DNA of 64,000 nucleotides. Origin: Dyadobacter crusticola DSM 16708 (GTDB taxonomy: Bacteria; Bacteroidota; Bacteroidia; Cytophagales; Spirosomataceae). Under the pieces are notes generated by a model that had not been told where the DNA came from, made no database searches, and saw nothing but the letters and a program-made list of their open reading frames with translations. Positions within the stretch are counted from its first letter, which is position 1. Each line of letters starts with the position of its first letter. The position numbers were made by a program, and so were the translations under genes. Positions 26,019-34,331 of this stretch are shown here, piece after piece. The stretch lies in NCBI RefSeq assembly GCF_000701505.1, contig NZ_JNJB01000008.1, positions 62,001 to 126,000 of the forward strand, read 5' to 3'.

Positions 26019-27761
26019 ATGGAAATGCTATTGTACCTCGGCAAAGTGAACCTGTACTGGATACTGCTTTTTGCCTGTTATCGTCTGATGCTCCGGCAGC
26101 ACACTTTCTTTCAGCTGAACCGGTTTTATCTGCTTGGTTCACTTGCCGCCGCATTTGCATTGCCATTTGTGATCTACCCTGACACCGCGCCCGCGCTGCC
26201 CGTAATTTATGAGGTGAATGCAGCAGCAGTTTCGGTTTCCGCCATTCAGGAAAAGCAGCCGTTGATCACCTGGGTACAAGCTGTCTGGATTGTGTATGCA
26301 ATCGGGCTGATCATTTCCGGATATCTGCTGTTCAGGCATATACGCCAGCTTCGGCGGTTTTTAATGGCTGGTGAAGTGATCGAGCTGGAAGATTGTACAG
26401 TGGTCATGATCGACTCCAATCAGATCGGCTCATTTTCATTTCTCAAATGGATTGTGATCAACAGAAATGATTATGAAAGCCATTTTGACGATATTCTTTG
26501 TCACGAAATGGTACACGTAAAGCAGTGGCACAGTGCAGATATCCTCTTTGTGGAGGTTATGAAAGTATGCTTCTGGTTCAATCCTGTTTTAACGCTTTAC
26601 AAAAGAGACTTGCAGGAGGTACACGAATTCCTGGCCGATTCCAAAGCTTCCAATCGGGAAAACTACGCCCGCTTTCTGGTGAGTTACGCACTGAATGCGC
26701 CTATTGCTTCATTAACAAACCATTTTTTCAAACCATCACAAATTAAATCCCGAATCCAGATGATCTACAAAAACCGAAGTCCGAAATGGCTGCTCAGTAC
26801 TTATCTGTTTGCTGCCACCATGATAGGCGCAACTGCATTGCTTGTTGCGGGTTGCGAAAAGGAAGATAACAGTCAGCCTGAAGTCGCGAAAACAGAAGAG
26901 GAAGTATTGCCTGCGAAGGTTTTTACGGTTGTTGAAACACAGCCTGAATTCCCGGGAGGTAAAGAGGAAATGTTTAAGTTTTTGGGACGAAAGATCAAAT
27001 ACCCGACTGCTGCTGTCAAAGCCAATGTACAGGGAAGAGTTTTCTTATCTTTTATAGTAACCGAAACAGGTCACATCCTAGACGTTAAAGTACTGAAAGG
27101 ACTTGGCTTTGGGTGTGACGAGGAAGCAGTCCGTGTTATAAGGAGTTTCCCCAAATGGAAGCCCGGCGAGCAGAACGGACAAAAGGTCAATGTTAAGTAT
27201 GTACTGCCTATCAACTTCCAACTGGAAGAAGAAGACAGCCAGGCTAAGCTGAACATACAGACTGATGAAAAGGCGCCGCTATACGTCGTAGATGGTAAAG
27301 AATTGAAAAACGCGGATGTTGCAAAAAGGTTGGCACCGGATCAGATCGCTTCGGTCAATGTGCTCAAAAATTCGAAGGCAACTTCAATCTATGGGAACAA
27401 GGGAAAAAACGGCGTGATTGAGATTGCAACAAAGCCAAACTCCGCGAAAACCATTGAGTCGGCAACCATAGTCGCATTCGTGCCGCCTAACAAATCTGCC
27501 AAGGAGCCTACCACTACAGTACAGCAGCTGAACCCGGAGCCCGGTTCCGGAATACAATTCAGGACCGATCCGTCAGTCTCTCTTGCTAAGGCGCCTCTTT
27601 ACATTGTAGACGGTGTCAAGCAGGAAAATGACGTTGCGGTCAGCAAGCTTGATCCGAAGAAAATAGAATCAATAAGTGTGCTCAAAGAGGCGGGTGCTAC
27701 CACTACCTATGGAGAAGAAGGCAAAAATGGCGTGGTGCTGATTACTACAAGAAATAAATAG
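26019..27761 (+). CDS. BlaR1-type M56 metallopeptidase fused to TonB C-domain and two SusC-plug-like modules
   Basis: 580 residues. Transmembrane segments about 3-22, 36-52, 85-105 and 258-279 enclose a cytoplasmic M56 zinc-protease domain with HEMVH at 162-166 and the downstream EVHEFLAD. After the fourth span comes a periplasmic TonB C-terminal-like domain (303-402: QPEFPGGKEEMFKFLGRKIK, WKPGEQNGQKVNVKYVLPI). It is followed by two modules of about 55 residues (419-472 and 525-579), each reading APLYVVDG or APLYIVDG, SVNVLK or SISVLK, IYGNKGKNGV or TYGEEGKNGV: the SusC/RagA plug signature. It may sense outer-membrane transporter state or cell-envelope stress and then cleave BlaI (inference). 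Confidence 0.9.
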   Translation: MEMLLYLGKVNLYWILLFACYRLMLRQHTFFQLNRFYLLGSLAAAFALPFVIYPDTAPALPVIYEVNAAAVSVSAIQEKQPLITWVQAVWIVYAIGLIISGYLLFRHIRQLRRFLMAGEVIELEDCTVVMIDSNQIGSFSFLKWIVINRNDYESHFDDILCHEMVHVKQWHSADILFVEVMKVCFWFNPVLTLYKRDLQEVHEFLADSKASNRENYARFLVSYALNAPIASLTNHFFKPSQIKSRIQMIYKNRSPKWLLSTYLFAATMIGATALLVAGCEKEDNSQPEVAKTEEEVLPAKVFTVVETQPEFPGGKEEMFKFLGRKIKYPTAAVKANVQGRVFLSFIVTETGHILDVKVLKGLGFGCDEEAVRVIRSFPKWKPGEQNGQKVNVKYVLPINFQLEEEDSQAKLNIQTDEKAPLYVVDGKELKNADVAKRLAPDQIASVNVLKNSKATSIYGNKGKNGVIEIATKPNSAKTIESATIVAFVPPNKSAKEPTTTVQQLNPEPGSGIQFRTDPSVSLAKAPLYIVDGVKQENDVAVSKLDPKKIESISVLKEAGATTTYGEEGKNGVVLITTRNK

Positions 27762-27766
27762 GGCTT

Positions 27767-29599
27767 ATGGAAACGCTCATTTATCTGGCCAAAACCAACC
27801 TGTACCTGGTCCTTTTCTATTGCTGCTACTGGCTCTTTTTCCGCAGACATACTTTTTTTCAATGGAACAGGGTCTATTTGCTTAGCTCAATCGCAGCTTC
27901 GTTTCTCCTGCCGCTTATCGTATTTTACACGCCCATTGAAATTGCTGCGCAAAGTACAGAAATGGTGCAGCAAGTGGCAGTCAATGCAGTAGCACCCGTT
28001 CCGCAGGAAGAGCAAATTGGCTGGGCGCAGTTACTGGTTTGGGCTTATGCGTCGGTCTCTGCTTTCATGCTAGCCAAGCTGTTGCGGTCTTTCCAAAGGT
28101 TATTTGTTTTGATCAAAAATGGCGAACGCATTCAGCTGGAAGCTTACACCCTCATTTTCTTAGACCAGAAACACACTAAAAAGGCGGGAGCAGGGTCGTT
28201 TTCCTTCTTTAAATGGCTGGTTGTAAACCGGGCAGATTACGAAAACAATCCCGATACCATTCTCCGGCATGAACACGTGCATATACGTCAGTGGCACAGC
28301 CTGGATATTTCGCTTATTGAAATTATCAAAATCGTGTTTTGGGCAAATCCGGTAGTGTGGCTTTACAAAAAGTCCCTGCAGACTGTACACGAATACCTCG
28401 CCGACGAAGAAGCTGCCAATCGCGACAGCTATGCGCATTTCCTGGTTTCTTACGCATTGAAGGTACCGGAGCAGGTACTTACAAACCATTTCTCGAATGC
28501 TTCACTACTTAAAGACAGGATCAAAATGATTTACAAAACCCGCACTTCCAAATGGCTTTTAAGTAAGTACCTGCTGATCTTCCCACTTGCATTGGCTACT
28601 ATTTTTTTAACCGCCGCCCGGGAATACATACCTATGTCCCCAGCTTCGAAGCCAGAACTCGCAAATGCTAATGTCGTGAAAGGAAAAGTATCCGATCAAA
28701 ACGGCAAACCGGTACCAGGTGCAAATGTTATAATTAAAAACACCACGCAAGGTGCGGCGACGGACTTGGACGGGAATTTCGAGTTACAGAATGTTCCAGC
28801 AGGCGCTTCTCTGGTTGTTAGCCACATTCAGTTTAAGTCAAAAGAAGTGGCTGTTACTAACAATAAGTCGACGTATACTATCGTGATAGAACCCGACGAT
28901 ACTGTACTGAAAGGCCCGACTATTACAGCAGTAGCAAACACACCAAAACCAAATGTTGCCAAAACTGCCGCTCCGAATGCGAAACCGGCTAACAGAACCT
29001 TTATGGTGGCGGAGCAAAAACCGGAGTTCCCGGGCGGCCACGAAGCAATGATTGAATTCCTGAAAACCAATACAAAATATCCTGCGCCTGCGCTTAAAGC
29101 GAATGTAGAAGGGACTGTCATCGTCAGGTTTACGGTTGATAAAGAAGGCACTCTCAGCAATATATTAATTGTAAAAGGCGTAGGCTTCGGGCTCGATGGA
29201 GAATCTGTCCGCCTGGTCAAGAGTATGCCAAAATGGAAGCCGGGTATTCAGAACGGCGAGCCGCTGGAAATGACTCAGACCATTGAAATCAAGTTTGACC
29301 TGGCTTCGGCGAAAGGCGACAAGCGGCAGGGATTTCATTTACCACAATCCTCCTTTATTCAGGGTTTTCAGCTTGCCAAAGTAGATGTAGAGGATCTATT
29401 CAATTCTTCTCTAGCCTTTTTTGAAGGAAAGTCGTTTAAACCCTCCCTAAACACGCCCACTGCCAGTTACCAGTATGTTCCTGATTCGAGCAGCTATCGC
29501 TTTATGAACTACAATAACCGGGTAAACGGAACAACATATTCGCTACGCCCAAGTGGCGCTGTCAAATTCCGCAAGCAATCTACCGAAAGCAACAACTAA
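27767..29599 (+). CDS. BlaR1-type M56 metallopeptidase fused to CarboxypepD-like and TonB C-domains
   Basis: 610 residues, a paralogue of the preceding gene by its N-terminal half (METLIYLAKTNLYLVLFYCC, four membrane segments, HEHVH at 168-172 as zinc motif, EYLADEEAANRDSYAHFLVS). After the fourth span the periplasmic part starts with a carboxypeptidase-regulatory-like fold (VKGKVSDQNGKPVPGANVII, then TTQGAATDLDGNFELQNVPAG, residues about 300-370), followed by a TonB C-domain (FPGGHEAMIEFLKTNTKYP to ...WKPGIQNGEPLEMTQTIEIKF) and a tail of about 90 residues of unknown fold. It lies five bases downstream of the first M56 gene. Having two different extracytoplasmic sensors with one BlaI is notable. 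Confidence 0.9.
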   Translation: METLIYLAKTNLYLVLFYCCYWLFFRRHTFFQWNRVYLLSSIAASFLLPLIVFYTPIEIAAQSTEMVQQVAVNAVAPVPQEEQIGWAQLLVWAYASVSAFMLAKLLRSFQRLFVLIKNGERIQLEAYTLIFLDQKHTKKAGAGSFSFFKWLVVNRADYENNPDTILRHEHVHIRQWHSLDISLIEIIKIVFWANPVVWLYKKSLQTVHEYLADEEAANRDSYAHFLVSYALKVPEQVLTNHFSNASLLKDRIKMIYKTRTSKWLLSKYLLIFPLALATIFLTAAREYIPMSPASKPELANANVVKGKVSDQNGKPVPGANVIIKNTTQGAATDLDGNFELQNVPAGASLVVSHIQFKSKEVAVTNNKSTYTIVIEPDDTVLKGPTITAVANTPKPNVAKTAAPNAKPANRTFMVAEQKPEFPGGHEAMIEFLKTNTKYPAPALKANVEGTVIVRFTVDKEGTLSNILIVKGVGFGLDGESVRLVKSMPKWKPGIQNGEPLEMTQTIEIKFDLASAKGDKRQGFHLPQSSFIQGFQLAKVDVEDLFNSSLAFFEGKSFKPSLNTPTASYQYVPDSSSYRFMNYNNRVNGTTYSLRPSGAVKFRKQSTESNN

Positions 29600-29675
29600 G
29601 TCTGATTACCCGACGCAGGCTGTTATTTCTGATAATGTTTCCATATTTTACGCAAACATCATTGGAAATAACAGC

Positions 29676-30701
29676 ATGTCACTTCTCAAAGCTGCGATCA
29701 TCGGCGGCGGCCACATTGCCGACCAGAATCACATTCCCGCATTAAAGAGCTTATCTGATCAGGTTGAAGTTGTTTCTATTTGCAGCCGCGTCAAAGAAAA
29801 AGCCCGCGCGCTGGCCAACCAGCACCAGATCCCCTTCGCTTATGATAATGCCGAAGAAATGTACGCAGGCGAAGGCCGGCCTGACTTCGTTGTGATCTGC
29901 ACTGCCAACAACCTGCATTATCCATTTGCAATGCAGGCACTCGAAAAAGGCTGTCACGTATTTTGTGAAAAACCGCCGGCTTTAACGGCCAGAGAAGCAG
30001 CTGAAATGGCGGAACTAGCCAAACAAAAAGGCAAAATCCTCGCTTATAACTTACAACTCCGGCAAACACCGGAATTCAGCTTCGTCCGGCAAGCCAGACT
30101 AGAAGGAACACTAGGGCAGATTTACCATATCAATGCACGGTACCTGAGGCGGCGCGGAATTCCGGGCTGGGGCAATTTTACCAACAAATCCATACAAGGC
30201 GGCGGCGCTTTAATGGACCTCGGTGTCCATATCCTCGATCTCGCACTTGAAATGCTGGATTACCAAATGCCCGACAGAGTTGTGGCCAACACCTACGATT
30301 ACATTGGAAAAGCCGGAGGAAGGGGTTTAATGGGAGAATGGAATGCAGACAGTTTTGAAGTAGAAGACGCCTGTTTCGCACATTTATCTTTCCCAAACAA
30401 CGCCAGTATCACACTGTCAGCTTCGTTTGCATTGAATATGCAGCCTGAAAAAGAAATAAACCTGGAAGTTTTCGGCTCCAAAGGCGGAGCAATGTACAAG
30501 CCGCTTGGGCTCTTTACCGAAATGGGAGGTGAATTAACAAACACTCACTTCCCTCACCTGCCGGAAACAGATATCCAGCTCAAAAACACGACCGCATTTC
30601 TCGACGCGATTGAAGGAAAACCAAGCAACATCTGCAACGCCGAACAAGGAGCCATTTTGCAGGAAATCGTTTCCCGGATTTATGAGAGTGCTGGGACTTG
30701 A
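29676..30701 (+). CDS. Gfo/Idh/MocA-family NAD(P)-dependent oxidoreductase
   Basis: 341 residues. N-terminal Rossmann domain with AAIIGGGHIADQNHIPAL, PDFVVICTANNLHYPFAMQALEKGCHVFCEKPPALTAREAAEMAE (the EKP motif), and a C-terminal substrate domain with GGGALMDLGVHILDLALEML, whose Asp and His are typically catalytic. These enzymes oxidise or reduce sugars, inositols or related polyols, or act in pseudaminic-acid-like pathways; the substrate here is unknown. ATG 29676 is chosen because an in-frame start at 29553 would overlap the upstream M56 gene by 47 bases. The stop codon runs straight into a purine-rich repeat. Confidence 0.87.
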   Translation: MSLLKAAIIGGGHIADQNHIPALKSLSDQVEVVSICSRVKEKARALANQHQIPFAYDNAEEMYAGEGRPDFVVICTANNLHYPFAMQALEKGCHVFCEKPPALTAREAAEMAELAKQKGKILAYNLQLRQTPEFSFVRQARLEGTLGQIYHINARYLRRRGIPGWGNFTNKSIQGGGALMDLGVHILDLALEMLDYQMPDRVVANTYDYIGKAGGRGLMGEWNADSFEVEDACFAHLSFPNNASITLSASFALNMQPEKEINLEVFGSKGGAMYKPLGLFTEMGGELTNTHFPHLPETDIQLKNTTAFLDAIEGKPSNICNAEQGAILQEIVSRIYESAGT

Positions 30702-30739
30702 GGGAGGAATGGGAGGATGGAGGAAAGGGAGAAAGGTGG
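30701..30739 (+). repeat. Purine-rich dispersed repeat, copy B
   Basis: Begins at the stop of the oxidoreductase gene and contains GGGAGGATGGAGGAAAGGGA. It forms a 15-base inverted repeat with copy C (30711-30725 against 30784-30798). Confidence 0.65.
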
Positions 30740-30780
30740 GTAGCAAAAACGAAAGGGAGAATGAATGAAAGAACTAAAAT

Positions 30781-30829
30781 TCCTTCCTCCATCCTCCCTA
30801 CGCGGGCCGCCCTTTCCTCCGTCTTCCCT
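30781..30829 (-). repeat. Purine-rich dispersed repeat, copy C
   Basis: On the minus strand it follows the exbD-like stop directly (TAA then AGGGAAGACGGAGGAAAGGG, later GGGAGGATGGAGGAAGG). It is interrupted by a G/C-rich GGCGGCCCGCG segment. Confidence 0.6.
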
Positions 30830-31222
30830 TTATTTAGCAGTAGCCATCACCATCTTGATATCGTTCTTGGCGCCTACTTCGAGTACGTCTACCAGGTCCT
30901 GTACGGCGAGGTTTTTGTCTACTCTTAAAACGACTGTGCGCTCTTCTACGTTGGCGAAAATGCTTTGCAGTTCGGCTTCCAGCCTATCGAATGGAATTGG
31001 TTCTTTGTCGATGAAATAACCTTTATTTTCATCAACCGAAAGTGTAATCTGCTTTTTGTACATCTGCTGCGTTGCCGAGGCTTTTGGAAGCATCAGCTTG
31101 ATCACGTTCGGATTTGACATCGTGGAGATGATCAAAAAGAACAGCAGCAGGAAAAACATAATATCGTTGAGCGAGTGTGTGAACACCTCCGGGGCAAACC
31201 TGCTCTTGCGACGTATTTTCAT
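30830..31222 (-). CDS. ExbD/TolR-family energy-transducing protein
   Basis: A 130-residue protein with a short cytoplasmic N terminus, one membrane segment (FFLLLFFLIISTM, residues about 23-40, followed by SNPNVIKLMLPKA) and a periplasmic domain (LSVDENKGYFIDKEPIPF to ...VVLRVDKNLAVQDLVDVLEVG). With ExbB it uses the proton motive force to energise TonB or a related outer-membrane process. Its start codon lies 15 bases after the ExbB stop. The many TonB-dependent receptors in this window make such a complex expected. The stop is followed by the purine-rich repeat. Confidence 0.9.
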   Translation of the reverse strand: MKIRRKSRFAPEVFTHSLNDIMFFLLLFFLIISTMSNPNVIKLMLPKASATQQMYKKQITLSVDENKGYFIDKEPIPFDRLEAELQSIFANVEERTVVLRVDKNLAVQDLVDVLEVGAKNDIKMVMATAK

Positions 31223-31237
31223 AAATAGATTGTCTTT

Positions 31238-31918
31238 TTACTTCGCAGCCACCGGCTTTTGTAATACATCCAGAAAATCAGAAGCCGCCATTTGCAAACG
31301 CAATGCAAAACGGTCGATTTTCATGTTCAGCAAGTGATAACCCGCATAGGCGATCAGACCAATGATCAGACCTGAGCCGGAAGTGATCATTTTTTCATAC
31401 ATACCACCAGCAATTGTACTGATGTTGAAGTCGTTAGAAATGGAGATATCGTAGAAAATCCGGATAATACCAGAGATCGTACCCACGAAACCAAGCATAG
31501 GCGCGATACCGGCAATTACACCGAGGTAAGGCAGGTTACCTTCCATTCGCTGGATCTCGATCTGGCTTGCGTTTTCAATTGTAGTTTCAATGTCCTTAAT
31601 CGGATACCCAATGCGGCCAATTGCTCTTTCCAGGATCCGGCCCGCAGCATTGCGCTGGTTACGGCAAAGCGACTCGGCGGATTTAAGGTTACCCTGCTGA
31701 ATAAAGTCTTTTACATTATCAACAAACTGATGCTCGATCTTTCCATTCGCCCCGATTCCTAAAAAGCGTTCAATGATTAAAAAGAGAGTTGCCAGAAATA
31801 GCAATCCAAGCGGTAACATAACCCAACCCCCTTTTGCGAGAAGATCTATAATGGAAAGTCCCTGGTCAGCAACAGGCGCGGCTACCGTAGAGTCAGTAAG
31901 TGCTTGCAGAAGCATCAT
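31238..31918 (-). CDS. ExbB/TolQ/MotA proton-channel protein
   Basis: 226 residues with three membrane segments: near the N terminus (IIDLLAKGGWVMLPLGLLFL, residues about 22-45), and a pair about 130-185 (NLPYLGVIAGIAPMLGFVGT and MITSGSGLIIGLIAYAGYHL). The long cytoplasmic loop between first and second segment is typical of ExbB/TolQ. The conserved GTISGIIRIF and TxxGLxxxI features are present. It partners with the ExbD gene 15 bases downstream. A promoter -7 element lies about 100 bases upstream, leaving a leader with a G/C hairpin (31992-32005). Confidence 0.9.
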   Translation of the reverse strand: MMLLQALTDSTVAAPVADQGLSIIDLLAKGGWVMLPLGLLFLATLFLIIERFLGIGANGKIEHQFVDNVKDFIQQGNLKSAESLCRNQRNAAGRILERAIGRIGYPIKDIETTIENASQIEIQRMEGNLPYLGVIAGIAPMLGFVGTISGIIRIFYDISISNDFNISTIAGGMYEKMITSGSGLIIGLIAYAGYHLLNMKIDRFALRLQMAASDFLDVLQKPVAAK

Positions 31919-32021
31919 ATTAAATATAATAGTGAAAGTTTAAGCGAATGGAACAGAGGTCAACCCAGGAAAAATGGCTTTGAACATAAACGGAGGCGGG
32001 CCTCCCATATTGTTTAAAGGG

Positions 32022-32029
32022 CAAATATA
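32022..32029 (-). promoter_or_regulatory. -7 promoter element for exbBD
   Basis: On the minus strand TATATTTG matches TAnnTTTG exactly. The -33 site is weak. The leader before exbB would be about 95 bases. Confidence 0.45.
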
Positions 32030-32188
32030 GAAAAATTACTCTATGGGAACAGTAATGCACATTTTTAGGTAGATACATAAAAGATAAATGAGGTGATTGC
32101 ACGAAAACAAAAGCACGTTTCGCATAATTACCACCGTTTTTCTGTTATATATTTCAGGTAAATACCTTCGTTCTTTTTCCAGATATCT

Positions 32189-32998
32189 ATGAAAAAATAC
32201 TTCTCAGTATCTGCCGCCATTACTTTCCTGGCCTTGGCGCTTTTTCAGCTCTCCTGCTCCAATGATGATGAACCGACTGTCGCAACGGGTAGTGTGGTTG
32301 TGCATTTTAATAATATGGTCGGCAATGAAGACCTGGCTTTGAACAGCGGGAATTACATCAATGCGGCCGGAGAAGATTTTACGGTAACGAAGCTGAATTA
32401 CTATATCTCGAATATCAAATTCACCAAAGCCGACGGCAGCGGCTTTACAGTACCAAAAGATTCGAGCTACTTTTTGATCCGGGAAGCCAACGAAGCTTCA
32501 CAAACTATCAGGATCAACAACGTGCCGGTAGGCAACTACACAGGAATTGAATATGTAGTTGGAATAGACAGCCTCAAAAGCATCGAAGAGCCTGAGAACA
32601 GAAAAGGGATTTTGGATATATATACCGGACCGACGAACGAAGAAACAATGTACTGGAATTGGAATCCTGGCTATATTTTCCTGAAGATGGAAGGTGCCTC
32701 AGATTTCGCTACCACTTCCAATGGAAAGTATCAATACCACATCGGCGGCTTCGGTGGCCGAACTGCAAAAACGCTCAATAACCTTAAAAACGTGAAGCTG
32801 AACTTCAACGCCCAGGCGACAGTTACCACTTCAATAAGCCCGCAGGTTTACATTAAGGCAGATATTCTTAAAATTTTCGACGGACCAATAAAACTGAGTA
32901 TTGCCAAAAATTCGGGGGTAATGTATGAGCCAGTTTCAGCGGATATTGCCAGCAACTACGGGAATATGTTCAGCATAAAAGAAGTTCGAACCAACTGA
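32189..32998 (+). CDS. MbnP-like copper-binding lipoprotein
   Basis: 269 residues, lipoprotein signal with lipobox LSCS (Cys23). The mature protein fits the MbnP family: GSVVVHFNNMVGNEDLAL, then FTVTKLNYYISNIKFTKADG, SYFLIREANEASQTIRINNVPVGNYTGIEYVVGID, and MYWNWNPGYIFLKMEG. MbnP binds copper after its partner diheme enzyme MbnH converts a Trp to kynurenine (shown in Methylosinus). The next gene encodes a MbnH-like diheme protein, 19 bases after the stop. The only Trp residues here are 156 and 158. It is unclear whether either corresponds to the modified residue. A role in periplasmic copper handling is inferred. Confidence 0.85.
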   Translation: MKKYFSVSAAITFLALALFQLSCSNDDEPTVATGSVVVHFNNMVGNEDLALNSGNYINAAGEDFTVTKLNYYISNIKFTKADGSGFTVPKDSSYFLIREANEASQTIRINNVPVGNYTGIEYVVGIDSLKSIEEPENRKGILDIYTGPTNEETMYWNWNPGYIFLKMEGASDFATTSNGKYQYHIGGFGGRTAKTLNNLKNVKLNFNAQATVTTSISPQVYIKADILKIFDGPIKLSIAKNSGVMYEPVSADIASNYGNMFSIKEVRTN

Positions 32999-33017
32999 TT
33001 ACAAGTCAGTAGCTGTG

Positions 33018-34145
33018 ATGAAAAAAACCTTCCGTTTCCTGGTAATGCTTTCCTGGCTGCTGCTGGTGCTGATTTCCTGTGGAAAGGATACTGAAGAACC
33101 TTTGCCTGAGCCCGTGCCAAAACCAACTGGCCCGATGCCAGTTAAATTCACCCAGCCCGCCTACTTCCCTGCGCCTGTTTACGATCTTTCCAAAAATCCG
33201 TTAACCGAGGAAGGAATTGAACTTGGCAGATTTCTATTTTATGATGGGATTCTGTCCAGAACCGACAACATCGGCTGCGGCACCTGTCACCAGCAGCAAG
33301 CTGCATTCACCCACCATGGCCACGAACTCAGCCACGGTGTAGACGACAAAATTGGTTTGCGCAACTCACCTGCTGTCCAGAATCTGGCGTGGAGTACCTC
33401 CTTTTTCTGGGACGGCGGCGTGCATGCCTTGGACGAAGTGCCTCCCGTGCCTATTCAGAATGAAGTAGAAATGGGCGAGCGTACTGGAAATGTGATTGAA
33501 AAGCTTAAAAAAACGCCGGTAGCAGGCGCAACCAAGCAGGTTGATTACCCCAAAATGTTCAAAGCTGCCTTTGGAACAGACGAAATTACGGCGGATAAAA
33601 TGATGAAAGCGTTGTCCCAGTTTATGATGACGATGGTATCAGCTACTTCGCGCTACGATTACTATTTACAAGGCGACGCTTCTGCATTAAATACACAGGA
33701 AAAAGAAGGGTTATCGATTTTTAAGCAGAAATGCAGTTCCTGCCACGCAACCGAGCTATTTACTGATCATAGTTTCAGAAACAACGGATTACCGCCCAAC
33801 CGGATCAATGATCAGGGCAGGTATGCGATTACATTGAATGAGAATGACCGGCTGAAATTCAAGGTGCCGAGCCTGCGGAACATCGGCCTGACGGCGCCTT
33901 ACATGCACGATGGCCGTTTTACCACATTGGAAGAAGTGCTGAACCACTATGCCAACGACAATGTAAAGCCCAGCATACATGAATCCGCCACCCTGGATCC
34001 GTTTCTGAAAACAGGTACCAAACCCGGAATACAGCTTAATGCAGCTGAAAAGCAGTCGATCATCGCATTTTTGCGGACGCTCAACGACGAGCAGTTTATC
34101 CGAGACAAGCAATTCTCAGATCCGGGCATAGGGACGTCATTTTAG
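33018..34145 (+). CDS. MbnH/MauG-like diheme cytochrome c peroxidase
   Basis: About 375 residues with a lipoprotein signal (lipobox LISC, near residue 21) and two c-type haem sites, CGTCH (about 87-91) and CSSCH (about 239-243). LTEEGIELGRFLFYDGILSRTDNIGCGTCHQ, NSPAVQNLAWSTSFFWDGGVHALDE and VPSLRNIGLTAPYMHDGRFTTLEEVLNHY are family hallmarks; the PYMHDGR motif carries the Tyr/His residues discussed for MauG and CcpA-type enzymes. Given the MbnP-like gene directly upstream, MbnH is the best match and the likely reaction is tryptophan oxidation on that partner. GTG 33015 is an alternative start. A hairpin terminator follows. Confidence 0.9.
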   Translation: MKKTFRFLVMLSWLLLVLISCGKDTEEPLPEPVPKPTGPMPVKFTQPAYFPAPVYDLSKNPLTEEGIELGRFLFYDGILSRTDNIGCGTCHQQQAAFTHHGHELSHGVDDKIGLRNSPAVQNLAWSTSFFWDGGVHALDEVPPVPIQNEVEMGERTGNVIEKLKKTPVAGATKQVDYPKMFKAAFGTDEITADKMMKALSQFMMTMVSATSRYDYYLQGDASALNTQEKEGLSIFKQKCSSCHATELFTDHSFRNNGLPPNRINDQGRYAITLNENDRLKFKVPSLRNIGLTAPYMHDGRFTTLEEVLNHYANDNVKPSIHESATLDPFLKTGTKPGIQLNAAEKQSIIAFLRTLNDEQFIRDKQFSDPGIGTSF

Positions 34146-34157
34146 GGTAATCGGCTT

Positions 34158-34180
34158 TCGGCTGTCAGCTGCCGACTTTT
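34158..34180 (+). terminator. Terminator after MbnH-like gene
   Basis: TCGGC pairs with GCCGA (5-bp stem, 8-base loop) followed by CTTTTTG, 13 bases after the stop. The stem is short. Confidence 0.55.
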
Positions 34181-34331
34181 TGCTTAGTTGGTTACTTTTT
34201 GAACTTTTATTATTAAGATTTAAGGCTTTATCCACTGACTAAGGTCATGATTAAACATTCATTAAAATCAAGGAAAATTGCGATGTGCATTGTTTCTTTG
34301 TGTGGAATTCAAATAAGCAGGTAAGTAAAAT

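Noticed and set aside
34230..34240. TTATCCACT upstream of the DUF6787-like gene as a DnaA box
   Set aside because: A single near-match without a partner; expected by chance in 64 kb.
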